A stretch of DNA of 53,079 nucleotides from an uncultured Bacteroidota bacterium (GTDB taxonomy: Bacteria > Bacteroidota > Bacteroidia > Bacteroidales > F082), in NCBI GenBank assembly GCA_937901015.1, contig CALCGQ010000010.1, positions 1 through 53,079 of the forward strand, read 5' to 3'. Made by a program: the position numbers and the translations under genes. Below are positions 26,312 to 35,936 of this stretch, piece by piece (the stretch's first letter is position 1; the number at the start of each line of letters is the position of its first letter). The notes under the pieces were generated by a model that was not told where the DNA came from, made no database searches, and saw only the letters and a list, made by a program, of their open reading frames with translations.

Positions 26312-26650
26312 CTATTGTATTTCGTATTTATAGATGTCGTGAATTTTAGGGTTATATTCGTCCAAAGCAACATTTGTAGCTTTTACATCTACACCCCTTA
26401 AACCTGTTGATGGTTTTGAAGAAACACCTTTAAACTTTCTTTTGGAATAAATCTTTATTACTCTCTTATTTGTCTTACTATCAATTTCATACAATGCTAT
26501 TTTGCCATTTTTATCCAATGAACTTAAATGGCATCTTTTAAATTTTTCACCACTTCCACAATAACAAGGCTCATTTCTACGTAACTCAACATATTCCTTA
26601 GGGTCTTGATTAACAAAAATTTTGAGTATAAAGTTTATTATTGATTTCAT
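26312..26650 (-). CDS. SEC-C metal-binding motif protein
   Basis: 112 residues from ATG 26650. The motif EPCYCGSGEKFKRCHLSS is the zinc-binding SEC-C signature (CxCxSGxKxKxCH) found at the end of SecA and in many small adaptor proteins. The remaining C-terminal half is basic and unrecognised. I choose ATG 26650 because it overlaps the stop of the GH36 gene as ATGA; an in-frame ATG ten codons earlier lies deep inside that gene. Why an SEC-C protein is translationally coupled to a glycoside hydrolase operon is unclear. Confidence 0.75.
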   Translation of the reverse strand: MKSIINFILKIFVNQDPKEYVELRRNEPCYCGSGEKFKRCHLSSLDKNGKIALYEIDSKTNKRVIKIYSKRKFKGVSSKPSTGLRGVDVKATNVALDEYNPKIHDIYKYEIQ

Positions 26651-28506
26651 TCTTTCTCTAAAATTGCAATTCCCGAACAAGGTACTTCAATGTGATTAAT
26701 TCCCTTATCAAACTTCATGGATTGTTCAGCAATTAAATTTCCTGTACAATCTTTAACTGTTACGGTTCCTGAAAATGGTGAATCAAAGTTAACAACAATC
26801 AGAGTTGTGTTTTTAGCATTTATAATATCAATCTTAGTTATGTTGCTACTTATTGGAATAACGATATCCTCATAAGTTGTTGTAATTTGGTGATAATCAT
26901 TAATTGCGGTTAATATGGGATAGTTAGCTCCAGGGTTAGATGGAATGAATTTGCCATCAATTAATATATTCTTGTGATCATTCCAATAACTAAACCAAAA
27001 TCGGATCATATCCAAATGTTTATCTGGGACTTCACCAAGTTTAACACTTAGCTGTGGGACACTGTAAAGTATATTCAGAATCTGTAGTGCTGCTTGTTCA
27101 ACGGTCTCTTCATTCCGCCAAATAAACATATCACTATGAACGGCGGTGTTTTGGGAGAGTATTCTCAGGTTAGTGGTTTCCAATCTGTTTGCCACAGCAT
27201 TATTCGGACAATCAACACCTCGAAACATATTACCATATTTTCGCATCAAAGGTCCAATATATGGTTGCCTGAATTCAATTAGAATATTGGGTTTTATCTC
27301 AATTAACCTTGATGTCACTTCTGTCATTAAAGCATCAGTAGCATCATTAACACTTGCATAATCCCGCCCATTTTCTATGGTTAGTTTAGTATCATCAGAA
27401 GCCGTAAACCGCCCAATGAAATCAAGCTTAAAACCATCCAAGTTCCATTCATTTAGAGCAGTGACGTATGTATCCACAATAAATTCCCTAACCTCGGGGT
27501 ATCTAGGATCAAGTACATATGTTCCTTGTGATTCCCAATGGCGAAGATATTTACCAATAAACTTTGGGTAATTTTTCGCTTTTTCTCCAATAAATGGCAG
27601 AGAATACCAGAGCAAAATTTTCATGTCTTCATCATGAACTGCTTGAACAAACTCACCCATATTTGGTATACGTTCAGGATACCAGTCACCCGTATATGCA
27701 TAACCCCTGTTACCATCATTTGTTTGCCAGCCATCATCAATTATAACAGCATCACAGCCAAGTGAGCGAGCAATTTTACACTCATCTACAATTTCTTCCA
27801 TGCTAATATTCTGATGGTAACTATACCATGTTGAATACATTGGTTTTTTAGCATCATCCGGCACATACATTGGCTTATAAGCTGGCATATCTGCCCACCA
27901 TGTTGCAACATCATCAATGGTTTCATAATATGGAAGAGAACGAGTATCAATTCTGAGTGTTATTGAATAACTTGTTGTTTTTGGCAGTTTCTCGTTGAAG
28001 AGTGATATTCTGGGGTAGAAGTGAACATCTTCTTCTTTTAAATAACTTATGAATTCAGATTTATTTAATGCATCAGATAAAGAAATGGTTATTCTATTTT
28101 GCAAAGAGTTGTTATAGTATGATAGTACAGGTGCATATCTTGTGGCTTTTGAAGTAATTCCGCTACTGTAAAAATTCACCTTATCAGATGACATACTCGG
28201 GTTCCAAAATCCCATGATATTGATTGATGGAAAATTAAAACGAATGGAGATTGGCTTAAGTTCTGAAGGGACGGGAGAAGTAAAGTTAAAAGTAATCAGC
28301 TGAATACCATCCTCGATGGTTTCTATTGATTTTTCCACACTGAAGTTTCCTGTTTCACCCACAATTATAATGCTGTCTGGATGAATTACCAGTGATGGTA
28401 TTGGTTCAGTTTTCGATAGTATATAAGTTGGTTCGGAATTGTTGTTACATGAAGCCAGTAATATTATCAATGAAATAAAAAGCAGAAGTTTTTGAGTAGA
28501 TTTCAT
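26647..28506 (-). CDS. GH36-type alpha-galactosidase-like lipoprotein
   Basis: 619 residues from ATG 28506, whose signal peptide ends at the lipobox LLASC; an in-frame ATG at 28521 adds five residues. A beta-sandwich N-terminus (to about 200) is followed by a TIM barrel with IDDGWQTNDG, KILLWYSLPFIG, DGFKLDFIG (nucleophile Asp about 362) and FRGVDCPNNA (acid/base Asp about 432), then WFSYWNDHKN. Those are clan GH-D/GH36 features: retaining hydrolysis of alpha-galactosides or related sugars. It is surface or periplasmic. The GHL10 gene ends 13-14 bp upstream and the SEC-C gene overlaps the stop, giving a three-gene operon. Confidence 0.75.
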   Translation of the reverse strand: MKSTQKLLLFISLIILLASCNNNSEPTYILSKTEPIPSLVIHPDSIIIVGETGNFSVEKSIETIEDGIQLITFNFTSPVPSELKPISIRFNFPSINIMGFWNPSMSSDKVNFYSSGITSKATRYAPVLSYYNNSLQNRITISLSDALNKSEFISYLKEEDVHFYPRISLFNEKLPKTTSYSITLRIDTRSLPYYETIDDVATWWADMPAYKPMYVPDDAKKPMYSTWYSYHQNISMEEIVDECKIARSLGCDAVIIDDGWQTNDGNRGYAYTGDWYPERIPNMGEFVQAVHDEDMKILLWYSLPFIGEKAKNYPKFIGKYLRHWESQGTYVLDPRYPEVREFIVDTYVTALNEWNLDGFKLDFIGRFTASDDTKLTIENGRDYASVNDATDALMTEVTSRLIEIKPNILIEFRQPYIGPLMRKYGNMFRGVDCPNNAVANRLETTNLRILSQNTAVHSDMFIWRNEETVEQAALQILNILYSVPQLSVKLGEVPDKHLDMIRFWFSYWNDHKNILIDGKFIPSNPGANYPILTAINDYHQITTTYEDIVIPISSNITKIDIINAKNTTLIVVNFDSPFSGTVTVKDCTGNLIAEQSMKFDKGINHIEVPCSGIAILEKE

Positions 28507-28534
28507 ATTATTTGTAATCAATCGGTTTGTAATT

Positions 28535-30346
28535 CTATTTTGTAAAACTCTTGATTTGCATTATTGTATTCTCATTCAGGTTTCCAAAGCTAAAAAAGGA
28601 AACCCCATCTGCTCCTCCTTCAAGGGCAGCATTGATAGCTTTGGTAACATCATTTTCATTTTGCAATCCGGGAACATATAATCCGCAAAACAATTTTGAT
28701 TTACTACCAACAGCTTTTTTGTCTTCTACTATAACCTTGCGTATCCAATCAATATCTTCATTATAGAAATTATGATATACCATTGGAAAATAGCAATTGA
28801 GCTCCCATTCACCCCAGTTTTGCCGTACCATATCCGCCGACATTGAAGGGGTGGGAAAAACTGCTGCTGTAATTTTAAGATTTTTAGAAGTAACATGGTC
28901 ACGGATACTTTCAACCGTTGTATTTAATTCATTTAATCTGAAATTTATCCACTGTTCATTGTTTCCGGGATCATCAAGATCCATGGGATCAGAACCAAAT
29001 TTGGATTTGAATAACTCCCGCATATAAGGATGATATCCATAATCGAACTCAGGCATAATATGATCTTGTACAAGTCCGTATTTTGGTTGTAGACCAAGGG
29101 GAAGAATTACATCCACATAGCGTATATAATCCATGTGAATCCCAGATAAACCCTCTACTGTTGCCAGTTCATCCATTTTAGATTTTATGAAAGATTCTAC
29201 TTCTGGAAGGGCTGGACACATGAATTTGTAATAATTCACATATGCTTTTTCATCTGCAAGGGATTTTCCAAGCTGATTTACACTTAACCACTCGGGCTTG
29301 GCATCACCTCTATTCATTGTCCAGAACCAAGCATGTACATCAATATCATATTGATTAGCAAGCGGTATTACCTTGGTTAATTGGTCAACTCCTCCTCCAA
29401 AAAGAAATCCTTTTATACCGATATCATCCAGTTTTCGAAAAATCTGCTCCCATTCTCCATCAGTCTTATGGTTACCTCCCATCCAAACCCAAAATTTTGG
29501 GTAGTTGTCATAAGTTCTTACTTTTTGGGAGTAGTTGATTTCTTCATCTAAAAATGTCACATATCCCCAGTGTTCAGGAACATGCATGTTTATCACACCT
29601 TGTGGTGACCATACCCAGTTGTTTTCAGGAATTGGTTTTCCCGTATCCTTGTTGGTTTTTTTTTCGTAACGATTATCACAATATTCGGTCTCCCATTGCA
29701 CCCGTGAAAAATTCATGCGCCAAGTATCACCTGGTTTTGGGGCTTCTAGTTCCGGAATTCGATTTCGGTAGGCAGTCCATGGAATTGCCAATTCTACCGT
29801 CCATTTTATATCCTTCGTAGTTGAATCATTTATTTCCCCATATATCTTTACAGACTTCTGTAATCCTTTAGCATTCCAAACTAAATCTGGCTTACCCCCT
29901 TTTTTGTAAGGCTTTACCATAAAGAGGTCCAATATAGTTTCCAGGGCATTAATTTCAATTTCGAAATAGTTTAAACCATCATTTGTTGGATCTATAAACA
30001 CTTCAAAATCATTATCTCTGTAAACTATATCATCATGTTTATCGAGATATGCCCAAATGTTAGGCTCTTCGAGCTCAGCGGCGATGTATAAGTTATTATC
30101 ATCCCAAAGCATTTTCATTCGAGTATGGTAATATGGGTCTGGGTTGCTATCTCCTTCAATATCTTCAAAAAAGTCTGACCAGGGGATATTTTTCCATACT
30201 TCATCGTAAACATCACCATCAACAACTATATCATGAGTGGTTTTATAGCAATTGTAATCTTTATGCTTGGCTTGTGAGTAAAGTAATATATTGGTTAGAA
30301 GGAGTGATGTAATCAGCAGAAATTTCCTTGATATAATAGATTTCAT
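28535..30346 (-). CDS. Secreted GHL10/DUF187-type glycoside hydrolase with N-terminal CBM9-like domain
   Basis: 603 residues with a signal peptide (ends LLYSQ). Residues about 30-260 form a CBM9/DOMON-like sandwich (VVDGDVYDEVWKNIPW, LWDDNNLYIAAELEEPNIWA, DNDFEVFIDP, WTVELAIPW, WRMNFSRVQW). Residues about 275-600 are a GHL10-type TIM barrel (VHAWFWTMNRG, LSGIHMDYIRY, ITAAVFPTPSMSADM, WGEWELNCYFPMVYHNFY, ADGVSFFSFGNL). These proteins act on polysaccharides; substrates of the family are poorly known. First gene of the glycan operon; an 18-bp inverted repeat (30351-30368) lies just before its start codon. Confidence 0.72.
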   Translation of the reverse strand: MKSIISRKFLLITSLLLTNILLYSQAKHKDYNCYKTTHDIVVDGDVYDEVWKNIPWSDFFEDIEGDSNPDPYYHTRMKMLWDDNNLYIAAELEEPNIWAYLDKHDDIVYRDNDFEVFIDPTNDGLNYFEIEINALETILDLFMVKPYKKGGKPDLVWNAKGLQKSVKIYGEINDSTTKDIKWTVELAIPWTAYRNRIPELEAPKPGDTWRMNFSRVQWETEYCDNRYEKKTNKDTGKPIPENNWVWSPQGVINMHVPEHWGYVTFLDEEINYSQKVRTYDNYPKFWVWMGGNHKTDGEWEQIFRKLDDIGIKGFLFGGGVDQLTKVIPLANQYDIDVHAWFWTMNRGDAKPEWLSVNQLGKSLADEKAYVNYYKFMCPALPEVESFIKSKMDELATVEGLSGIHMDYIRYVDVILPLGLQPKYGLVQDHIMPEFDYGYHPYMRELFKSKFGSDPMDLDDPGNNEQWINFRLNELNTTVESIRDHVTSKNLKITAAVFPTPSMSADMVRQNWGEWELNCYFPMVYHNFYNEDIDWIRKVIVEDKKAVGSKSKLFCGLYVPGLQNENDVTKAINAALEGGADGVSFFSFGNLNENTIMQIKSFTK

Positions 30347-30451
30347 AATCTTGATATTCCAGTATCAAAAGTATGGAAAATGTCTGTTAATTAAGCGAAA
30401 GATTTTTAAACGGAGTTCTATGTATGAACTAAACACAGCATCGTATAATTT

Positions 30452-31156
30452 CTAAACAAACTTCTCTCTTTTCTGAAGATTAATTAAGGCCCATAATATG
30501 GATATTACAGAGCCAACAACTAGCATAAGTCGGTTTTGAAAGATTACATTTATCCAAATTGTGTAACTCATGTCGGATGGCATGTTGAAAGGATTTAGAA
30601 AAATATTCCACTTACTGTGTTCAAGAGGTTCCGACATTATCCAAAAGAATAATCCAATAATTACAATTACAACAGCTGCCCCACTGGCATTTTTTATCAA
30701 GGTTGTGAACATGAAAGAAAGGCAAGCCATGAAAAGTAGAGGATACATGACCTCGTATACCATTTCAAAAATAGGGACCTGCACCAATGCAAATACTGAG
30801 AATAATGTCATTAATAATATTACTACAGCAAGCAAGACAAGGGTGATTAAAAATCTCAGTAAGTAGATGCTATATCTATAGTTTGGGATGCTGAAAACGA
30901 TTTCAAGCATACGTGCATCTTTATCATTTTGAATGTTGAAGAGTACTGGATAGAAAATGATTAATAGCCCTGGAAAAATAAGAGAATTAAAAACATAATC
31001 TTGCATTGGAGTGAAATCGGCAAAAAGCATAATAGTTGTTACGATTAAAAAGAATGTAATCGCAGCAATCATAAAGTAGATAAACTTATTTCCGAATATA
31101 ATCTTCAGATTATAGTTTATCATGCTAATGGCAATATTTAATTTGTTTCTTATCAT
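30452..31156 (-). CDS. ABC-2 type permease subunit, last gene of the hybrid exporter operon
   Basis: 234 residues with six membrane helices and no periplasmic extension. MINYNLKIIFGNKFIYFMIAAI at the start, FPGLLIIFYPVLFNIQNDKDARMLEIVFSIPNYRYSIYLLRFL in the middle and FLNPFNMP near the end are typical of ABC-2 membrane subunits. No separate ATPase gene is adjacent; the closest ATPase is the C-terminal domain of the RND-ABC fusion 40 bp upstream. I therefore infer that this permease works with that fused ATPase. Homodimerisation would be expected, as for other 6-helix ABC-2 subunits. Confidence 0.8.
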   Translation of the reverse strand: MIRNKLNIAISMINYNLKIIFGNKFIYFMIAAITFFLIVTTIMLFADFTPMQDYVFNSLIFPGLLIIFYPVLFNIQNDKDARMLEIVFSIPNYRYSIYLLRFLITLVLLAVVILLMTLFSVFALVQVPIFEMVYEVMYPLLFMACLSFMFTTLIKNASGAAVVIVIIGLFFWIMSEPLEHSKWNIFLNPFNMPSDMSYTIWINVIFQNRLMLVVGSVISILWALINLQKREKFV

Positions 31157-31196
31157 TTTATAATACTTTCTAATCTCTTATACCATTATTTTCTAT

Positions 31197-34100
31197 CTAG
31201 ACTTTCCTTTTCAACAAGTACAAATAAGCATCTTCTAGATTTGCCTTAACCAACTGAGCATCTTCATTGGGAGCTTTTTCTGATAAACATCTTACACGAA
31301 TAATATCATTTTCTCTCATGTGGTGAATCACAGTAAGGTCATCTTTAATATCTTCATATTCAGATGGAGTCAGGTTCATTGTCCAGATTTTCCCCTCAGC
31401 AATTTCAGCCATATCAATTGGTCTTCCAAGATAAACCACACCTCCTTTTTTCATAACCGCTACTCGGTTACAGGAACTGGCAACATCTTCAATAATATGT
31501 GTTGAGAAAATTACAATTCGATCCTGGCTAAGTTCTACTAATAAGTTTCTAAATCTGATTCTCTCCCGAGGATCTAATCCAGCAGTGGGCTCATCAACAA
31601 CAAGTATTCTGGGCAAATGCAATAATATTTGAGCAATTCCAATTCGTTGTTTCATACCTCCTGAAAAAGAACCAATCTTTCCATTGCGATTATCAAACAT
31701 ATGAACAGCCTTTAGAACATACTCCACCCTTTCTTCTCTTGCCTTTTTATCATATAGCTTTTTAAGAATTCCAAGATAATTTAAGAAATCCCAAGCGGTC
31801 ATGTTTTCATACATTCCAAATTCCTGAGGAAGATAACCTATCAAACCCTGCAGCTCTTCACGGTTTTCCTTTAGGTCGATATCATTAATGGTAATTTGTC
31901 CGTAGCTGGGTTCCAATATTCCACAAATAATTCTCATTAGAGTTGACTTTCCTGCACCGTTGGGTCCAAGTAAACCAAACATTCCAGTTTCAATATTGAA
32001 CTTAACACTTGTAACAGCTTTAAATGGAGTCTTCTTTTTACCGAGAATAGGAATAACCATCACAAAACGGTAGTATATTTTTCTGATACCCTTAAACCAA
32101 CCCTTTAATCTGTTTATATCAACCTTGTCTTTATGAATCTTATCAGATGTATAACTAATGGATGATGCTAGGTACCAGATTACTCCAGTTGGAATTACAA
32201 GTCCAATAAGTCCGTAGATGCTATAAAAACTGTAGAGAGCAATTGCAGGATATAACCAGTAGAAAAGGCCAAATAGAACTTTTGAAATAATTCGGATAAA
32301 CTTCGCTCTATCAGACCCTGCGGTAAAGGTTTTCAATGGTCCCAATAACAATAGAACCAACATGTAGAAGATAATTTGCAATATAAAATACCAAAAACCT
32401 CCTTCAATGTGGTGATAGATTAAATAGTATGAGAATGCAATTAATGGTAACTGCCAAATCAGGCCACCTACGATTGTTTTACCAGAAGCAGTATCATGTA
32501 TACCAAGTCGTTTTCTGATGTTTAACCCTGATTTCCATTCTCTCATGAATTGACTATCCCAATCATAGATCTTAACCACATTCCGAATTTCAATGAACAA
32601 CGACTCATCTTCACCAATTAACTTTTCATTAGCCTTTCTTAAACTGGTTTTAATGAAATAGATGGCTGATGGTACAATTATGATTAGTACAATAAAATAT
32701 ATCAACTGCCATACTTTGCTATCAACCTCTGTGTAAATGTAATAAGAGCCCACCGTCCACAATATTGCCTGAACAATTTTTATAATGATATTCTGTTCTC
32801 TCATCCAACTTAAAGCTGATTGAAGACCAGAGTAAAATGTTGGAATAAATACTAGGGTAAGTAAGGTACTAAGTGCCAAACCTCCAATTACAGTAATTGC
32901 GAAAGGAACACCAATTTGAGTAACATATTCAGCCTTTCCAAGTGCTAATGGTATGAGTGCAATAATGGTTGTTATGGCGGTAATTAAAATTGGTCTAACC
33001 CTTGCTAATCCAGCTGTCATCAATGCTCTGGTCTGACGATTGCCTCTTCGTTGCAGAACACGTGTATAATCAATCATTATAATACCATTGTTTACCACAA
33101 TACCTAGTAATATGAGGAAGCCCGTGAATACATTTGCATTCATGATTGATGTACCTGTTAGAATTAGTAATATCAATGAACCAACTGCTGCAAGAGGTAT
33201 GGAAAACATCATTACGATTGGCATTGTAAATGATTCGAATACTGAAGCAAGTATCATATAAATTAGCAATACAGCCATTAAGAGTAAGAATCCAAATTCT
33301 CCAAGTTGATCATCTTCGTGTACAACTTCGATGACCATATCCGAACTCATACTAATATTTTCGATCAAATCATCAACCTCAGCTCTTGCTGCAGTTAGCA
33401 AGTCGTTTTCATCGTTTACTTCATCAAGAAATTCATAGGAAACCACTATTCTCTTTTCTTGGTTTGTTCTTTGTATTGTTGATAAACCAGTTGTGAAATT
33501 GAAGTCGCTTACATTCTGAAGCTCGAAGGTTGTACCTGTATTTCCACGTACATTTAATGTTTTCAAATCATTGATATTACGATCGGCGATATTCGGATCA
33601 ATATCTGGCATTTTTATTTGAATGTCGAACTCTTCATTACCCTGCTTCAATACTACCCCACTCGAAAAACCTGGTTGAAACGAATTGAGTTCAGAAAGCA
33701 CTGACGTTAGCGGTATGTCATAAATAGACATAAGCTGTTTATCGAAAAGCAGCTGTACTTCAGGACGTTTTTGTGGAACCTTTATATCAATACGTTTTAT
33801 TGATGAAATTTGTCCCAGATAATATTTTACATCCTGAGCTTTGTTTTGCATTTGGTCAAAATCCTGACCCTTAATTATTATCTTCTCTTGCTGAGTACCG
33901 ATACCAAGAATTCTTGCCATTCCATCTTCATCATCAAACCCACCACTTCCAAATTTATTTCCCGATGCAGGGGGATCCCATGAAAATTCAGCTTGTTTAA
34001 AATCCTGAAGGTTCTCAAGAATATCATTTTTTATGCTTGGGATATCCATATTCCTTGCATCCCGGTAGTCATCCAAAAGTGTTATTGTGAGAACAGCTTC

Positions 34101-35897
34101 TTCTTCATAGATTTGACTAAGTAAATCTTTCTTTTCTTGTATACTGTCAAGCTTCTTTTCAACCTCTGCAATTAACAGATCTGTATTTTCCAGCGTTGTT
34201 CCACCTGGCATGGTTACGTAGAGGTTTATGTCTTTTATCTCCGGCTCTTCTGTAGAGAAAGTGCTTATCCCTAAACTAATCAGTAATGCTATAAAGAATG
34301 CACCCAAGGCTCCCAGTATGATTCTACCCGGATTTCGCATACTCGTTTTCAGAAATACAAGGTATATCTGTATTAGGCGGTTATGGTGTGATATTCTCTC
34401 AAAAACTACAGCATTTGCACTTTTTCTTACACTTAAGAAAACATATGTTATCATTGGTATAAACAACAATGCTACTGCAAGTGAGACTAATAATGTAGAA
34501 ATAATTGATACTCCAATGTGTTTTCCTAATAATCCTATGAAGAAATTAGTTGAAAAAACAAATGGAAGAAATACGGTTACTGTGGTTAAAGTGGCAGCGA
34601 TGATCGATCTTGAAACTTCCTTGGTTCCCTGAATAACAGCTTGCCCAGTAGGCATATTCTTGGCAGCAAGCCGATATATATTTTCAAGAACAACTACACT
34701 ATTGTCGAGCAACATACCTATTGCTAACGCCATCCCCAACAGCGTTAAACTATTGATGGTAATATCATATGCATAAAAGAAATTGAAAGCCGTATATACT
34801 GAAATTGGGATCGCAAGAGCAACTGCTATTACCAGCTTTAGGTTTCTGAGAAAAACCCAAAGAATAAAAATCGCAAGGAGACCACCAATTAGGGAAAGTT
34901 GTATAATGAGGTCGATATTCTTCTCCATTATTTCAGCTGAGTTGTTTTGAATTACAAGCTCAATATCCTTTCTGCTAAACTCTTCATTAAGAGAGGCAAT
35001 AAGTTTTTCGGTTGTTTCTGCCAATTCAATTACATTTGCTTGTGAATCACGGGTTAACTGAATTGTAACAGATTCTTTTCCATTAACTCGGCTGTAGGAA
35101 TCCTGCTCCTTCAGACCAAAGTGAATGGTTGCGATATCCTTCAGTTTTACTCCTTCTGATTCAATAATTACAACCTCATTTAACTGGTTTACATTCACGA
35201 ACTCACACACAGTATTCACAGCATGGAGACGATTGTTTTCATTAACCTTACCAACATATGTTCTGGCAAGGCTATTTGCATTTATTGCCGACCGTACATC
35301 AGCTGGGGTAATATTGTAACTTTTACAAATATCTTCTTTGAGAATTATATCTACTGACTTTTCACGTCCACCAAAAATTTCAGCATTGGAGATTCCATTA
35401 AGATTCTTAAACTTGTTTACAATTTCCTGTTCAACAACCTGCCTAACACGATCAACACCGCCGCTACCTCTGGCTTGAATTGTCATGAACATATTATTCA
35501 GTTGCTCCAGATCAAACTTAAATACCTGAACCATAAACTCTGAGGGAAGTGTTCCTTTTACCTCATCAACCTTTTCAATTAACTTTAAGTAAGCGAGTTT
35601 AATATTGGTGGATTTATTGAAAGACACCCTGATTGTTCCCTGTCTTTGACCGGCATTGGATTCTATTTTTTCAACGCCTTTTAAAGTACCAATTGCCCCT
35701 TCCAATGGAATGATTGCTTGCTTTTCCATATAACCGGGATCAACCTCCAAAGCACTTCCCACGTTTACAAACAAAAATGGAATTGTTGCATTAGGATATA
35801 ACTCAACAGAAAGTTGTTTATAGGAAAACCAACCCAACATGGTCATTGCCGTGAAGAGCATTGTTATTAATACCTTTCGTTTTATTATAAAACTCAT
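31197..35897 (-). CDS. RND efflux permease fused to six extra membrane helices and an ABC ATPase domain
   Basis: 1566 residues in one continuous frame. Residues 1-1035 are a full HAE-type RND pump: N-terminal helix, periplasmic porter loops, and the TM4 motif LLDNSVVVLEN with Asp398 (next residue Asn, as in many non-AcrB members); TM10 GIVVNNGIIMIDY. Residues about 1041-1246 hold six additional hydrophobic segments not found in RND pumps. Residues about 1285-1566 are an ABC ATPase: Walker A GPNGAGKST (1311-1319), signature SGGMKQR (1412-1418), Walker B with Asp1435-Glu1436, and STHI switch His. All ATPase motifs are intact. The even number of extra helices places the ATPase in the cytoplasm. 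Co-operonic with a second RND, adaptor and TolC. Confidence 0.9.
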   Translation of the reverse strand: MSFIIKRKVLITMLFTAMTMLGWFSYKQLSVELYPNATIPFLFVNVGSALEVDPGYMEKQAIIPLEGAIGTLKGVEKIESNAGQRQGTIRVSFNKSTNIKLAYLKLIEKVDEVKGTLPSEFMVQVFKFDLEQLNNMFMTIQARGSGGVDRVRQVVEQEIVNKFKNLNGISNAEIFGGREKSVDIILKEDICKSYNITPADVRSAINANSLARTYVGKVNENNRLHAVNTVCEFVNVNQLNEVVIIESEGVKLKDIATIHFGLKEQDSYSRVNGKESVTIQLTRDSQANVIELAETTEKLIASLNEEFSRKDIELVIQNNSAEIMEKNIDLIIQLSLIGGLLAIFILWVFLRNLKLVIAVALAIPISVYTAFNFFYAYDITINSLTLLGMALAIGMLLDNSVVVLENIYRLAAKNMPTGQAVIQGTKEVSRSIIAATLTTVTVFLPFVFSTNFFIGLLGKHIGVSIISTLLVSLAVALLFIPMITYVFLSVRKSANAVVFERISHHNRLIQIYLVFLKTSMRNPGRIILGALGAFFIALLISLGISTFSTEEPEIKDINLYVTMPGGTTLENTDLLIAEVEKKLDSIQEKKDLLSQIYEEEAVLTITLLDDYRDARNMDIPSIKNDILENLQDFKQAEFSWDPPASGNKFGSGGFDDEDGMARILGIGTQQEKIIIKGQDFDQMQNKAQDVKYYLGQISSIKRIDIKVPQKRPEVQLLFDKQLMSIYDIPLTSVLSELNSFQPGFSSGVVLKQGNEEFDIQIKMPDIDPNIADRNINDLKTLNVRGNTGTTFELQNVSDFNFTTGLSTIQRTNQEKRIVVSYEFLDEVNDENDLLTAARAEVDDLIENISMSSDMVIEVVHEDDQLGEFGFLLLMAVLLIYMILASVFESFTMPIVMMFSIPLAAVGSLILLILTGTSIMNANVFTGFLILLGIVVNNGIIMIDYTRVLQRRGNRQTRALMTAGLARVRPILITAITTIIALIPLALGKAEYVTQIGVPFAITVIGGLALSTLLTLVFIPTFYSGLQSALSWMREQNIIIKIVQAILWTVGSYYIYTEVDSKVWQLIYFIVLIIIVPSAIYFIKTSLRKANEKLIGEDESLFIEIRNVVKIYDWDSQFMREWKSGLNIRKRLGIHDTASGKTIVGGLIWQLPLIAFSYYLIYHHIEGGFWYFILQIIFYMLVLLLLGPLKTFTAGSDRAKFIRIISKVLFGLFYWLYPAIALYSFYSIYGLIGLVIPTGVIWYLASSISYTSDKIHKDKVDINRLKGWFKGIRKIYYRFVMVIPILGKKKTPFKAVTSVKFNIETGMFGLLGPNGAGKSTLMRIICGILEPSYGQITINDIDLKENREELQGLIGYLPQEFGMYENMTAWDFLNYLGILKKLYDKKAREERVEYVLKAVHMFDNRNGKIGSFSGGMKQRIGIAQILLHLPRILVVDEPTAGLDPRERIRFRNLLVELSQDRIVIFSTHIIEDVASSCNRVAVMKKGGVVYLGRPIDMAEIAEGKIWTMNLTPSEYEDIKDDLTVIHHMRENDIIRVRCLSEKAPNEDAQLVKANLEDAYLYLLKRKV

Positions 35898-35936
35898 CGT
35901 TAGTTGTTGGTTATTATATAATTGGTCATAGGACTA

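Noticed and set aside
34228-34632. 134-codon + strand open frame opposite the RND-ABC gene
   Set aside because: Antisense to conserved RND membrane helices; no start signal or family match.
34660-34740. Asp-to-Asn change in the RND TM4 motif (LLDNS, also VDNA in the second pump) as a sign of an inactive proton relay
   Set aside because: Many functional RND pumps outside the AcrB branch have VDN at this position, so this alone does not indicate inactivity.
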